A stretch of DNA of 30,109 bases from JALSRY01 sp964428275 (GTDB lineage Bacteria > Planctomycetota > Phycisphaerae > UBA1845 > Fen-1342): the NCBI GenBank assembly GCA_964428275.1, contig CAYRXN010000056.1:1-30109 (forward strand), written 5' to 3'. Shown here piece after piece: positions 8,706-16,060 of this stretch. A model generated the notes under the pieces. That model was given only the letters and a program-made list of their open reading frames with translations. It made no database searches and was not told where the DNA came from. Numbering within the stretch: position 1 is the stretch's first letter; each line of letters begins with the position of its first letter. Made by a program: the position numbers and the translations under genes.

Positions 8706-8910
8706 GTGTCGATTCCTTTCGTTCGCGCAGGACCGCACCGGCAAGCGGCCGGCCCTCGGTTACCTGGAACTGCATCGAGCGTGGCGCAGGATCAGCGGAT
8801 GCGGTCTTCCTTCACCCGTCGAAAACCGGTTGCCACGCCCTCGGAGGGAGGGTAGTGGACTCGGGGCCCGCCTGGCAAACCGGTGCCCGCGCTCCTGCTG
8901 CGTGTGACCG

Positions 8911-8929
8911 CGCGGGCTTCAGGCCCGCG
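8911..8929. repeat. Compact GC palindrome in spacer
   Basis: A 7-bp perfect inverted repeat (CGCGGGC, 5-nt loop, GCCCGCG) sits in the 270-bp spacer between the sugar transferase stop (8976) and the rfbC-like start (8705). No U-run follows on the minus strand. It could stabilise the transcript's 3' end or be one of several short palindromes that recur in the spacers of this window (see 22341-22359 and 29342-29357). The rest of this spacer holds no gene I can support. Confidence 0.4.
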
Positions 8930-8975
8930 GCTCGTCATGGTTTGTTTTCGTTGCTCTCGGCGCCTGCGGGGCGTT

Positions 8976-10835
8976 TCAACGGCGCCGGGCCCGGCGCTGG
9001 ATCGCACCGTCGCCGCCGATCCCGGTGTTGGCCGGGGCCGGCTGCCGGGAGCCGGCGCGCGAATCGCTCGGGATCGGCAGCCCCGTGCGGCTCAACAGCG
9101 GCGGCCCCCAGCTCCGCAGCTTGCGCCACGGAATGATCCATTCCAGCGGCACCGGCTTGCGCCCGCCGAGCGAGAGCACCGTCGCGACCAGGATCTTGAA
9201 GTCGATCCACGCCGAGTAGTGGCGCACGTAGAGCGTGTCGTAGTGGATCCACTGGTGGAAATCGGCGGCGTGGCGCGCGTGTCGGCAGATCTGCCAGAGC
9301 CCCGTGATTCCCGGGCGCACCGACAGCCGGGCCTTGCGCCACGGCACGCAGATCTGGTTTTCGCGGAACGGCGACGGCCGCGGTCCGATCAGGCTCATGT
9401 GACCGACCAGTACGTTGAACAGTTGCGGCAGCTCGTCGATGTTGCTCAGCCGCAACCAGCGGCCGATCGGCGTGACGCGCGGGTCACGCTTGAGCTTGAA
9501 CTGCGGGCCGTCTACCTGGTTCTGCGAGTACATCGCCCGCTGGCGCCGGTCGGCGTCGGCGACCATCGTGCGGAACTTGAGGCACTGGAACACCTTGCCG
9601 CCGAGCCCCTCGCGGGCGTGGGCGAAGAACACCGGCCCGGACGAGGTGAGCTTGACCAGCAACGCCGTCAGCACCAGCAGCGGCGAGAGCACCGTCAGTC
9701 CGACCAGGGCCACCGAGAAGTCGATCACGCGCTTGACACAGGGGTACAGACGCCGGGGGGCCTGCGCCGCCGGCGCGTCGTCGCAGCGCGGCGCGGGGGT
9801 GACCCGAAGCTGCCCGCCGGACCGGGGCGTGACGATCTCCGGCGGTGTCGTCGGCCGCGGGTCGGGATCGATCACGACCTGTTGCCGTACGATCGATTCG
9901 GGCCGCAGCGTCACGCCGGGGGCGATCACGCATTGCGCGACCACCGAATTGTGGCCGACCCGCGCGCCGGCCCCGATCACCGTCGGGCCGATGATGTGGG
10001 CCTGGCGTTCGATCGTCGCGTCCGCGTGCAGGATCACGTCTCCCGACAGGACCGCGCTCGGGTCCACCGTGGCGTGGGTTTCCCGGTGGCCGGCCCACGA
10101 CCGCGCCTGCGGCGTGCAGTTCCGGCCGGGGGTCTCGGTCGAGGTGAGCAGCCGTTCGTTGAGCTCGAGCAGGCCGGACGCGCAGCCGGCGTCGATCACG
10201 CCGATGCGCATGGGCACGTCGTTGGCGGGGACGCCGTGCGCGTTGAGGGCGGCCCGCACCTCCATGACCGATTCGTAACGCTGCGCGGGCAGCCGCCGGG
10301 CCGCGGTCATGGGAACCACAGCGCAGGCCACGCCGGAGGCCTGAAGGTGCGTGATGCCGTCGTAGTAGCGCTGGATGCGTTCGACCTGTCCGTGGTCGTC
10401 GAGCAGGGCGTATTCGCGGGTGCCGCCGTCGCTGCGCTGCAGCACGACCAGGTTCTTGACCTGCCAGCAGCCGGCGCCGCCGTCGGGCAGAAGGTGGGCC
10501 ACGTCCAGGCTCTCGTGCGGGACGAAGCGCGGGTCCACCAGCAGCAGCCAGTCCGAAGGCTCGCAGTGCGCCACGAACGACCGCCACGAGGCGGGCGAGA
10601 GAATCTCGAACGGGCGGGCCAGCGATCGCTCCAGCGCGTCGGCGTAACCCGGCCAGGGCTCGAAGCCCGGCAGCACCCGGATCGTCTCGTCGTTGTCGCC
10701 CAGCGACTGCGCGCAAAGCAGCTGGCCCAGCGAACCCGCCCCGGCGGGCAGTTGCAGCAGCGACAGAGGCGGTCCGCCGCCTCGCAGCCAGGCGGGCCGT
10801 GCGTCCAGCAAGACCGGAAAGAGGTGAGCAGCCAT
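8976..10835 (-). CDS. Initiating sugar transferase fused to a degenerate nucleotidyltransferase/left-handed beta-helix domain
   Basis: Predicted membrane enzyme that transfers a sugar-1-phosphate from an NDP-sugar to undecaprenyl phosphate. From the ATG at 10835 (AAGGA 6 nt upstream, preferred over a TTG at 10853) it has 619 residues. About 364-555 is a bacterial sugar transferase: one hydrophobic segment (VIDFSVALVGLTVLSPLL), KFRTMVADAD, NIDELPQLFNVLVGHMSL, IGPRP and RPGITGLWQ. About 250-325 has hexapeptide-like repeats of a beta-helix (TVIGAGARVGHNSVVAQCVI). Residues about 1-235 have the order of a nucleotidyltransferase, with LLLVDPR in the place of the metal-binding strand and GLLELNERLL near the end, but without the Gly-rich GxGTRL loop. 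Usual WcaJ-type enzymes carry extra membrane helices here instead. The arginine-rich last 40 residues are unassigned. Confidence 0.88.
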   Translation of the reverse strand: MAAHLFPVLLDARPAWLRGGGPPLSLLQLPAGAGSLGQLLCAQSLGDNDETIRVLPGFEPWPGYADALERSLARPFEILSPASWRSFVAHCEPSDWLLLVDPRFVPHESLDVAHLLPDGGAGCWQVKNLVVLQRSDGGTREYALLDDHGQVERIQRYYDGITHLQASGVACAVVPMTAARRLPAQRYESVMEVRAALNAHGVPANDVPMRIGVIDAGCASGLLELNERLLTSTETPGRNCTPQARSWAGHRETHATVDPSAVLSGDVILHADATIERQAHIIGPTVIGAGARVGHNSVVAQCVIAPGVTLRPESIVRQQVVIDPDPRPTTPPEIVTPRSGGQLRVTPAPRCDDAPAAQAPRRLYPCVKRVIDFSVALVGLTVLSPLLVLTALLVKLTSSGPVFFAHAREGLGGKVFQCLKFRTMVADADRRQRAMYSQNQVDGPQFKLKRDPRVTPIGRWLRLSNIDELPQLFNVLVGHMSLIGPRPSPFRENQICVPWRKARLSVRPGITGLWQICRHARHAADFHQWIHYDTLYVRHYSAWIDFKILVATVLSLGGRKPVPLEWIIPWRKLRSWGPPLLSRTGLPIPSDSRAGSRQPAPANTGIGGDGAIQRRARRR

Positions 10836-10951
10836 CGTGTCCTTCGGCGACAATCGGTTCTTCTTCCCGCAGCGGGCGAGAACCGGTTTCAGCCGGGCTC
10901 CCCGACCGCGGCGGGACCGGCGACCGAACAGCTCACGCGCGAGCCGCCTGG

Positions 10952-10969
10952 GTCACCGGGTGGGGTGAC
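10952..10969 (-). terminator. Weak hairpin downstream of the tyrosine kinase gene
   Basis: GTCACC, a 6-nt loop, then GGTGAC forms a perfect 6-bp stem 156 nt after the kinase stop codon. A second short palindrome (CCGGTT/AACCGG) is at 11027-11041. Neither is followed by a U-run. They lie in a 289-nt spacer with no supportable gene, so partial termination or transcript stabilisation between the kinase and the sugar transferase is possible but weakly supported. Confidence 0.25.
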
Positions 10970-11124
10970 AACGGAACAACGGGGGGACGGTTTCTCCAGA
11001 TCGGCCCCCCGCGAGGGAAGTTTCCCCCGGTTGGGAACCGGCGTCCCGGGCGGCGGGCTGGCGCGCGAACCGATGGTTCCGGCGTCGGCGTTGCGCTCGG
11101 CCCGCCCGTCTGCGGAGTCGGCGA

Positions 11125-13431
11125 CTACTTGCGCACCTGCAGCGACGTTTCCTCGTGCGAAGTCTGCGCGCCGTAGTGGTCGTGGTAGTAGCCGCTCGTG
11201 TAGCCCGACGCCCGGCGCGAGCCGACGAGCACCGTACCCAGCAGTTCGCCGCCGGCGGTCGTCAGGCACGCCAGCGACTCGACCACGTCCTCGCGCCGCG
11301 AGTGTCCCTCGCGGGCCAGCAGGATCGTGCCGTCGGCGTGGCGGGCGAGGATGCGCGCGTCGGCCACGGGCAGCAGCGGCGAGCTGTCGAGCAGCACGAA
11401 ATCGTAACGCTGGCGCCAGCGACTGAGGCATTGGCCGATCCGCCCGTTGGCCAGCAGCTCGGTCTCCTGCGGGCTTGCCGGCCGGCCGGAGGGCAGCACG
11501 TCGAGCCGCTCGGTGGTCGTCGGGCGAATCGTGTAGCTGTCCGCGTCGGGGGAGAGCAGCGACTCGATCAGGCCGAGCCCCTCGACGTGCAGCGCCATCC
11601 GGCGGGCCAGCGTCGGGTTGCGCAGGTCGGCATCGACGAGCAGCACCGACTTGCCGCACTGGGCCAGGCTGCGGGCCAGCTTGATGGCGAAGGTGCTCTT
11701 GCCGGCCGAGGCGCCGGCGCTGGTGATCTGCACGACGTTGTGGTCGCGATGGCCCAGACGCTGGAAGAGCGACGTGCGCACCATCCGCACGCACTCGCTC
11801 TCGATCGTTTCCTCGAGCGGGCGCGGGTTGTCGGGATGGCGCAGCAGCGGCAGCATGCCCAGGAACGGCACGGGGGCCGCGCCGGCGAGCTCGTCGGGTT
11901 CGCGGACGGTGGTGTTGAGCATCCCGCGGGCGAACGCCGCCCCGAGACCGGCGGCCAGTGCGGCCAGTACGACCGCCAGGCTCAGCTTCTTGCGCGGGTC
12001 GCTGTTGGGGTAGGGCGGTGCCTCGGCGCGCGATTCCTGTTCGATCGCCGCGGGGGCGAAGCGCTCGATGTCGCGCGTCTCGCGCTTGCGCTTGATCGTG
12101 TCGTAGAGCTCCTGCTTGTAGGCGATTTCCTTGAGCGTCGATTCGAGCAGGTCGCCTTCGGCGAACGTGCTGTTGAACGCCGCGCTGCGCCGGTCGATCA
12201 GCTCGTCGAGGTGTTTGAGCTCGGCCTCCTTCTGCCTGATCTGCCAGCGCAGCGCCTCGGGCGAGGCGGCGATCGGCGCGGCCGCCTGGTCGTCGCTCTG
12301 CGTCACGGCGGGCACGGCCGGCAGGTGGTCGAGCGTGCGCTGCCGCGCTTCGAGGCGCTTTTGCAGGAACGCGATGCGTTTCTTGAGCCGCACGATCTTG
12401 GGGTGGGCCTCGCCGAAGTTGTCGTCGGCCAGGTCGAGCTCGAAGCGCGCGGTTTGCAGCTCCTCGTTGATCTTGGCCCAGGTGGGATCCTGCTCGTAGA
12501 TGATGTGCGTCTGGTCGCCGGCGGCGGCCTGGCCGGCGGCCTGCTGCTCGGATTCGAGCTGGGCCAGCATCGAACGCAGGCTCTTGAGCTGGAGGATCAG
12601 GTCGTCCTTGCGTACCAGCAGGTCGTCGAGCTGGAGCCGGCGCGAGTTGATGAGCTCTTCGGGCGTGAGCACCTTCAGGTTGGCGCGGATCTGCTCGGCC
12701 TTGCGTTCGAGCCGCTGGATCTCGGCCCGCAGGGCGATCTCCTGTTCCCGCCGTCGGCGGTCCATCTCGGTGTCCTGCCGGTTCTTCTCTTCGTGGAACG
12801 CCTTGAGGTATTCCTCGACCACGGCGTTGGCGACGAGGGCCGCGTCGTGCGGGTCGGGCGCGTTGACCGCGACCTCGATCAGCGAGGAGCCGCTCTCGTT
12901 GTCCACTTCGAGCGCGTCGAGCAGCCGGGCGTCGGCGGCGGCCGGACCGAGCAGGCGTTCGATCAGCGAGTCCGATTCGCCGAAGAGCCACTCGCTTTTC
13001 TTCACGTCGTCGCGCTTGAGCACGCGTTCGATGACCTTGGTGCTCGTGAGCTTGCGGATCTGCGTGTAGAGGAACTGCTGGTAGAACGGCACGACGCCGT
13101 TGTCCTCGGTGTTGAAGGCGACGACCTGCTTGGTGGGGTGCACCTCGATCGTCGCGCTGGCCCGGTACTTGGGATGCACGAGCGTCCACGTGGCACCCAG
13201 GCCGGCGCCGGCGACCAGCAGCGTGACGAGAATCGCGGTCCACTTGTACTCGCGCAGCGTGTGCAGCGAGAAGGGGCCGGGATTGCTCCCGACCTGTCCG
13301 GGACCGGTTTCGGGGGTGCCGGTTTCGGCGAACCCGTCCACCGTTGCCGGTGGAGCCGGACGCGCAGCCGGCGCCAGCGGCGCCGGCCACTGCGAGGAGC
13401 GTGACGCGTTGTTGTTGGTGTTGTCAACCAT
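11125..13431 (-). CDS. Wzc-type polysaccharide co-polymerase and bacterial tyrosine autokinase
   Basis: Inner-membrane protein of 768 residues combining a Wzz chain-length domain and a BY-kinase domain. It controls polymerisation and export through cycles of autophosphorylation. TM1 is about 64-84, the periplasmic region (about 85-480) has long coiled-coil segments (about 205-300 and 340-370), and TM2 is about 483-502. The cytoplasmic kinase has the EX2RX2R oligomerisation motif (E546, R549, R552), Walker A SAGASAGKST (about 571-580), Walker A' VLLVDADLRNP (about 596-606) and Walker B FVLLDSSP (about 678-685). A C-terminal tyrosine cluster (Y744, Y748, Y749, Y753) is the expected autophosphorylation site. 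The N-terminal 50 residues are Pro/Ala-rich and cytoplasmic. The ATG at 13431 is preceded by AGGA 11 nt upstream. No partner Wza is in view. Confidence 0.95.
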   Translation of the reverse strand: MVDNTNNNASRSSQWPAPLAPAARPAPPATVDGFAETGTPETGPGQVGSNPGPFSLHTLREYKWTAILVTLLVAGAGLGATWTLVHPKYRASATIEVHPTKQVVAFNTEDNGVVPFYQQFLYTQIRKLTSTKVIERVLKRDDVKKSEWLFGESDSLIERLLGPAAADARLLDALEVDNESGSSLIEVAVNAPDPHDAALVANAVVEEYLKAFHEEKNRQDTEMDRRRREQEIALRAEIQRLERKAEQIRANLKVLTPEELINSRRLQLDDLLVRKDDLILQLKSLRSMLAQLESEQQAAGQAAAGDQTHIIYEQDPTWAKINEELQTARFELDLADDNFGEAHPKIVRLKKRIAFLQKRLEARQRTLDHLPAVPAVTQSDDQAAAPIAASPEALRWQIRQKEAELKHLDELIDRRSAAFNSTFAEGDLLESTLKEIAYKQELYDTIKRKRETRDIERFAPAAIEQESRAEAPPYPNSDPRKKLSLAVVLAALAAGLGAAFARGMLNTTVREPDELAGAAPVPFLGMLPLLRHPDNPRPLEETIESECVRMVRTSLFQRLGHRDHNVVQITSAGASAGKSTFAIKLARSLAQCGKSVLLVDADLRNPTLARRMALHVEGLGLIESLLSPDADSYTIRPTTTERLDVLPSGRPASPQETELLANGRIGQCLSRWRQRYDFVLLDSSPLLPVADARILARHADGTILLAREGHSRREDVVESLACLTTAGGELLGTVLVGSRRASGYTSGYYHDHYGAQTSHEETSLQVRK

Positions 13432-13455
13432 GGCTGTCGTTTCCTGGAATCGCCG

Positions 13456-13472
13456 CTCCCCCGGCGGGGGAG
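13456..13472 (-). promoter_or_regulatory. Leader hairpin upstream of the tyrosine kinase gene
   Basis: A perfect 7-bp stem with a 3-nt loop (CTCCCCC, GCC, GGGGGAG on the minus strand) lies 25 nt upstream of the kinase ATG, directly before the Shine-Dalgarno. If the transcript begins near the -10-like box at 13513-13518, this hairpin is in the 5' leader and could affect translation or RNA stability. It could also be just another spacer palindrome. Confidence 0.35.
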
Positions 13473-13512
13473 ACGGTCGGTTGGGTCGCCGTTACGTGCG
13501 GCGCCCGAGTAG

Positions 13513-13518
13513 ATTGTA
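13513..13518 (-). promoter_or_regulatory. Possible -10 box (TACAAT) before the tyrosine kinase gene
   Basis: On the minus strand TACAAT matches the sigma-70 -10 consensus at 5 of 6 bases and lies in the only AT-rich patch of the 198-nt spacer. No convincing -35 lies 16-18 nt upstream; the closest TTGGAA is 13 nt away. A start here would give a leader of about 75 nt containing the hairpin at 13456-13472. This is a weak call from sequence alone. Confidence 0.25.
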
Positions 13519-13629
13519 GTATGACGCGGCTTTCCAACCCGTGGCGGGCCGGGCCCACCCAACGCCGGTTCGTGGCGCCGGTCTTCAGCCGGGCGACGGG
13601 ATCGCCCCGCGGGGCCTCGGCTTGCGGCG

Positions 13630-14769
13630 CTATCCTTTGTCCGAAGACGCCGGTATGTGCATGATCGGCGGTTCCGTCTGGCATTCGCAGCGTTCGCACG
13701 TATCGGCCGGCGGCTGGCTGGCCGGCGGGGCGGAAGGAGCGCGGGGCCCCGCTTCGGACCGCGCCGCCGGGACGACCAGCGTGTGGTGTACGTGCACGGC
13801 GGCGTCGATGTTCGCGCCGCAGGGCAGGATCGTCCGGAATACCGAGCTTCCGGCTCCGACGGTCACGCCGTCCCACAGTACGGAGCGGTTGACCAGGGCG
13901 CCTTGTTCCACGCGACACGCGCCGCCGATCGCGCTGGGGCCGACGAGCGTGGCGCCGCTGGCGACGTGGGCCCGCGGCCCGACCAGGACGGGACCGATCA
14001 GGCGGGCGTCCGGGCAGAGGTACGCCGATTCGTGCACGAGGCTCTCCGCCACGCGCCGATATCCCGGGACGTTTTCGGGCGTGCGGCAGATCTCGTGCAC
14101 CATGTACTCGTTGACGGCGAGGTAGGAATCCAGCCCGGACACGCGCACGGGCGGCTGGTCGGCGATGTAGGGTACCACGGCCTCGCCGGCCCGCCGGAGC
14201 TTGGGCAGCAGGATTTCCTTGATGTCCTGGTAGCTCATCTTCGGGATGTAGCCGAGGGCCCGGCGGTCGAACACGTACACGCCGGCCGGCTGCAAGTCCG
14301 GGGCATCGGCGGCGGCCGGTGACTCGCGCGTGAGAACCACCGTGAGCGTGGCGTTGTTGCGCAGGTGCGTTTGCAGCAGCTCGCGCAGCGGGAACGGCGG
14401 GATCACCGCTCCCTCGGTCACGACGAACAGGTCGGCGTCGGTGCCCAGGGCCGCGTCGTGCACGCACCCGGCCGGACCGCGCGGCACCCAGTCCTCGAAG
14501 TAGTCGAGCGTGACGCCGAAGTCGGAGCCGTCGGTCAGGAACCGCCGGGCGCAGCGCGAAGCGCTGTTCGCACAGACCGTCGTCTCGACCACGCCGGCGT
14601 CGCGCAGCCACTTGAGCACGTAGCAGATCAGCGGCGTGAGCGCGACGGGCAGCAGGCAGCGCGGCAGTACGCCGTCGAGAGCCTGACCGTCCCAGGCGTG
14701 CGCCCCGGCCAGCACGATCCCGCGCGTCCGGGGAGCGCGGGTCTCTTTTGTCATGCTCCGATGGGCCAT
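13630..14769 (-). CDS. Nucleotidyltransferase-fold/beta-helix protein lacking catalytic motifs
   Basis: A 379-residue homologue of NDP-sugar synthases (GlmU/RmlA/ManC-like fold plus C-terminal hexapeptide helix). The opening strand GIVLAG is kept, but the GxGTRLxPLT loop is replaced by HAWDGQALDGVLPR. The metal-binding GD that follows the mid-domain strand is replaced in LFVVTEGAVI. Later elements are retained: AGVYVFDRRALGYIP, SGLDSYLAVNEYMV and hexapeptide-like repeats (LIGPVLVGPRAHVASGATL, AIGGACRVEQGALV). The last 60 residues are Pro/Ala/Cys-rich. The likely role is structural or regulatory, perhaps nucleotide-sugar binding, rather than synthesis. The start may be the ATG at 14769, the ATG at 14754 or a TTG at 14784; none has an ideal ribosome site. 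It sits 40 nt after the methyltransferase and 198 nt before the kinase gene. Confidence 0.75.
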   Translation of the reverse strand: MAHRSMTKETRAPRTRGIVLAGAHAWDGQALDGVLPRCLLPVALTPLICYVLKWLRDAGVVETTVCANSASRCARRFLTDGSDFGVTLDYFEDWVPRGPAGCVHDAALGTDADLFVVTEGAVIPPFPLRELLQTHLRNNATLTVVLTRESPAAADAPDLQPAGVYVFDRRALGYIPKMSYQDIKEILLPKLRRAGEAVVPYIADQPPVRVSGLDSYLAVNEYMVHEICRTPENVPGYRRVAESLVHESAYLCPDARLIGPVLVGPRAHVASGATLVGPSAIGGACRVEQGALVNRSVLWDGVTVGAGSSVFRTILPCGANIDAAVHVHHTLVVPAARSEAGPRAPSAPPASQPPADTCERCECQTEPPIMHIPASSDKG

Positions 14770-14824
14770 CTCTGTGGTGTCCAATCCCCTCGTGGGTGGG
14801 TGCTTCGGTATCCCCCTTGCGTCG

Positions 14825-16060
14825 CTAGGCCGCGCGGACTTCCGCCACGACGCCCAGCTCCGCCAGCGAACGCTCCACCTCGGCTCGGTAGAGCGGGTTC
14901 ATCAGAATGACCGTGCGCGGCGCGATGCGGCGCAGCGCATCCGGTCGGACGATCTCCTGCCCCGTTCCGGGAACGTGCTTGCCGGTCTTGCGCGGATTGA
15001 CGTCGACCACGTATTCGATCCGCTCCGTCGCCACCGCCAGCGCGTTGAGGAACATCACGCCCTTCGAGCCCGCGCCCCACACGACCGCTTCGCCCGGGGC
15101 GAGTCGTTCGAGCGCGGCGGCCCACTGGTCGCGTTTGGCGCGATAGTGTTCGGCGAAGCGATCGACCAGGTCGCGCACGGCACGCGCGTCGTCCGCGGCG
15201 GCGCGGGCGTCGTCGCCGGCGGACGGGTCGGCCGCCGGTCGGGCCTCGACGCCCAGGAACTGGCCGCCGTAGGCTTCGGCGACCCGCAACACCTCGAATC
15301 CCGCCCGCTGCATCAGTACCGGCAGCGACGCGGGCGTGAAGTACGAGCAGTGTTCGTAAATGATGTCCCAGACCCCCATGTCGCGCAGCGTGTACAGTGC
15401 GTTGGGGACTTCCATGTAGACCACCGGGGCTCCGTGCCGACGCAGCGGTTCGCTCAGCCCGGCCAGGAACGCACACGGGTTGCCGATGTGTTCGAGCACG
15501 TGCCGGCAGGCCAGCAGGTCCACGGGATAGTGGGCGTGCCGCGCCGTGTACGGCTCGGCGAGAATCTGCATGGCGCCCACGCGGGCCGTCGCCGCCCGCC
15601 CGGGGTCGTGCCCGGGATCGAAGCCCATGCCCCGGTTGCCGCCCCGGTCGCACAGCAACGCCAGGAAGTGGCCGTCGCCGCAGCCGATCTCGATCACGTT
15701 CTTGTCGCGGATGCCGTAACGCTCGACCAGCCGGTCGGCCAGTTCCTCGGCGTACTTGCGGAACCGCGGCGAGAAATGCAGCGCGTTTTCGTAGGTCGCC
15801 CGGTAGCGCGTCAGGCTCTCATCGAACAGCACGTTGTAGATCAGGCCGCAGTCGGGGAAGTAGGCGAGCCGCACGGGGGCCGCCGGGGCTGCGAGGGCCG
15901 CGGCCCGGCTGTCCCACAGCACGTTGCAGTGGACCGGCACCGGCGGCAGCTCGAAGAACACGATCCGCTCGGCCCGGTCCCCCGGACAGGGGCCGCAGTC
16001 GCCATCCTGATTCATCATCGCACAGCTCACGGCCGGGTCCTCTCGCGGGTTGGGCGGCAT
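14825..16060 (-). CDS. SAM-dependent sugar C-methyltransferase, divergent tandem copy
   Basis: Member of the three-domain C-methyltransferase family (N-terminal zinc-binding, SAM-binding, C-terminal Rossmann-like domain) that methylates carbon of NDP-4-keto sugars. The protein has 411 residues. The SAM motif is VIEIGCGDGHF (about 122-132); the active-site EH motif is in IIYEHCSYF, and the C-terminal Rossmann motif is VVWGAGSKGVMFLNAL. It is a clear paralogue of the next gene upstream. The N-terminal zinc ribbon is eroded: C22/C25 and C71 are present, but the position equivalent to the third cysteine is F68. The ATG at 16060 shares its A with the upstream TAA stop (TAATG), which implies coupling; a second possible start is the Met pair at 16018/16015. 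The much longer open frame upstream (to 16915) is shadow sequence. Confidence 0.88.
   Translation of the reverse strand: MPPNPREDPAVSCAMMNQDGDCGPCPGDRAERIVFFELPPVPVHCNVLWDSRAAALAAPAAPVRLAYFPDCGLIYNVLFDESLTRYRATYENALHFSPRFRKYAEELADRLVERYGIRDKNVIEIGCGDGHFLALLCDRGGNRGMGFDPGHDPGRAATARVGAMQILAEPYTARHAHYPVDLLACRHVLEHIGNPCAFLAGLSEPLRRHGAPVVYMEVPNALYTLRDMGVWDIIYEHCSYFTPASLPVLMQRAGFEVLRVAEAYGGQFLGVEARPAADPSAGDDARAAADDARAVRDLVDRFAEHYRAKRDQWAAALERLAPGEAVVWGAGSKGVMFLNALAVATERIEYVVDVNPRKTGKHVPGTGQEIVRPDALRRIAPRTVILMNPLYRAEVERSLAELGVVAEVRAA

Noticed and set aside
8883..13404. Long open frames antisense or out of frame to the sugar transferase and kinase genes
   Set aside because: Low-complexity translations with no motifs; the overlapping frames have full domain sets.
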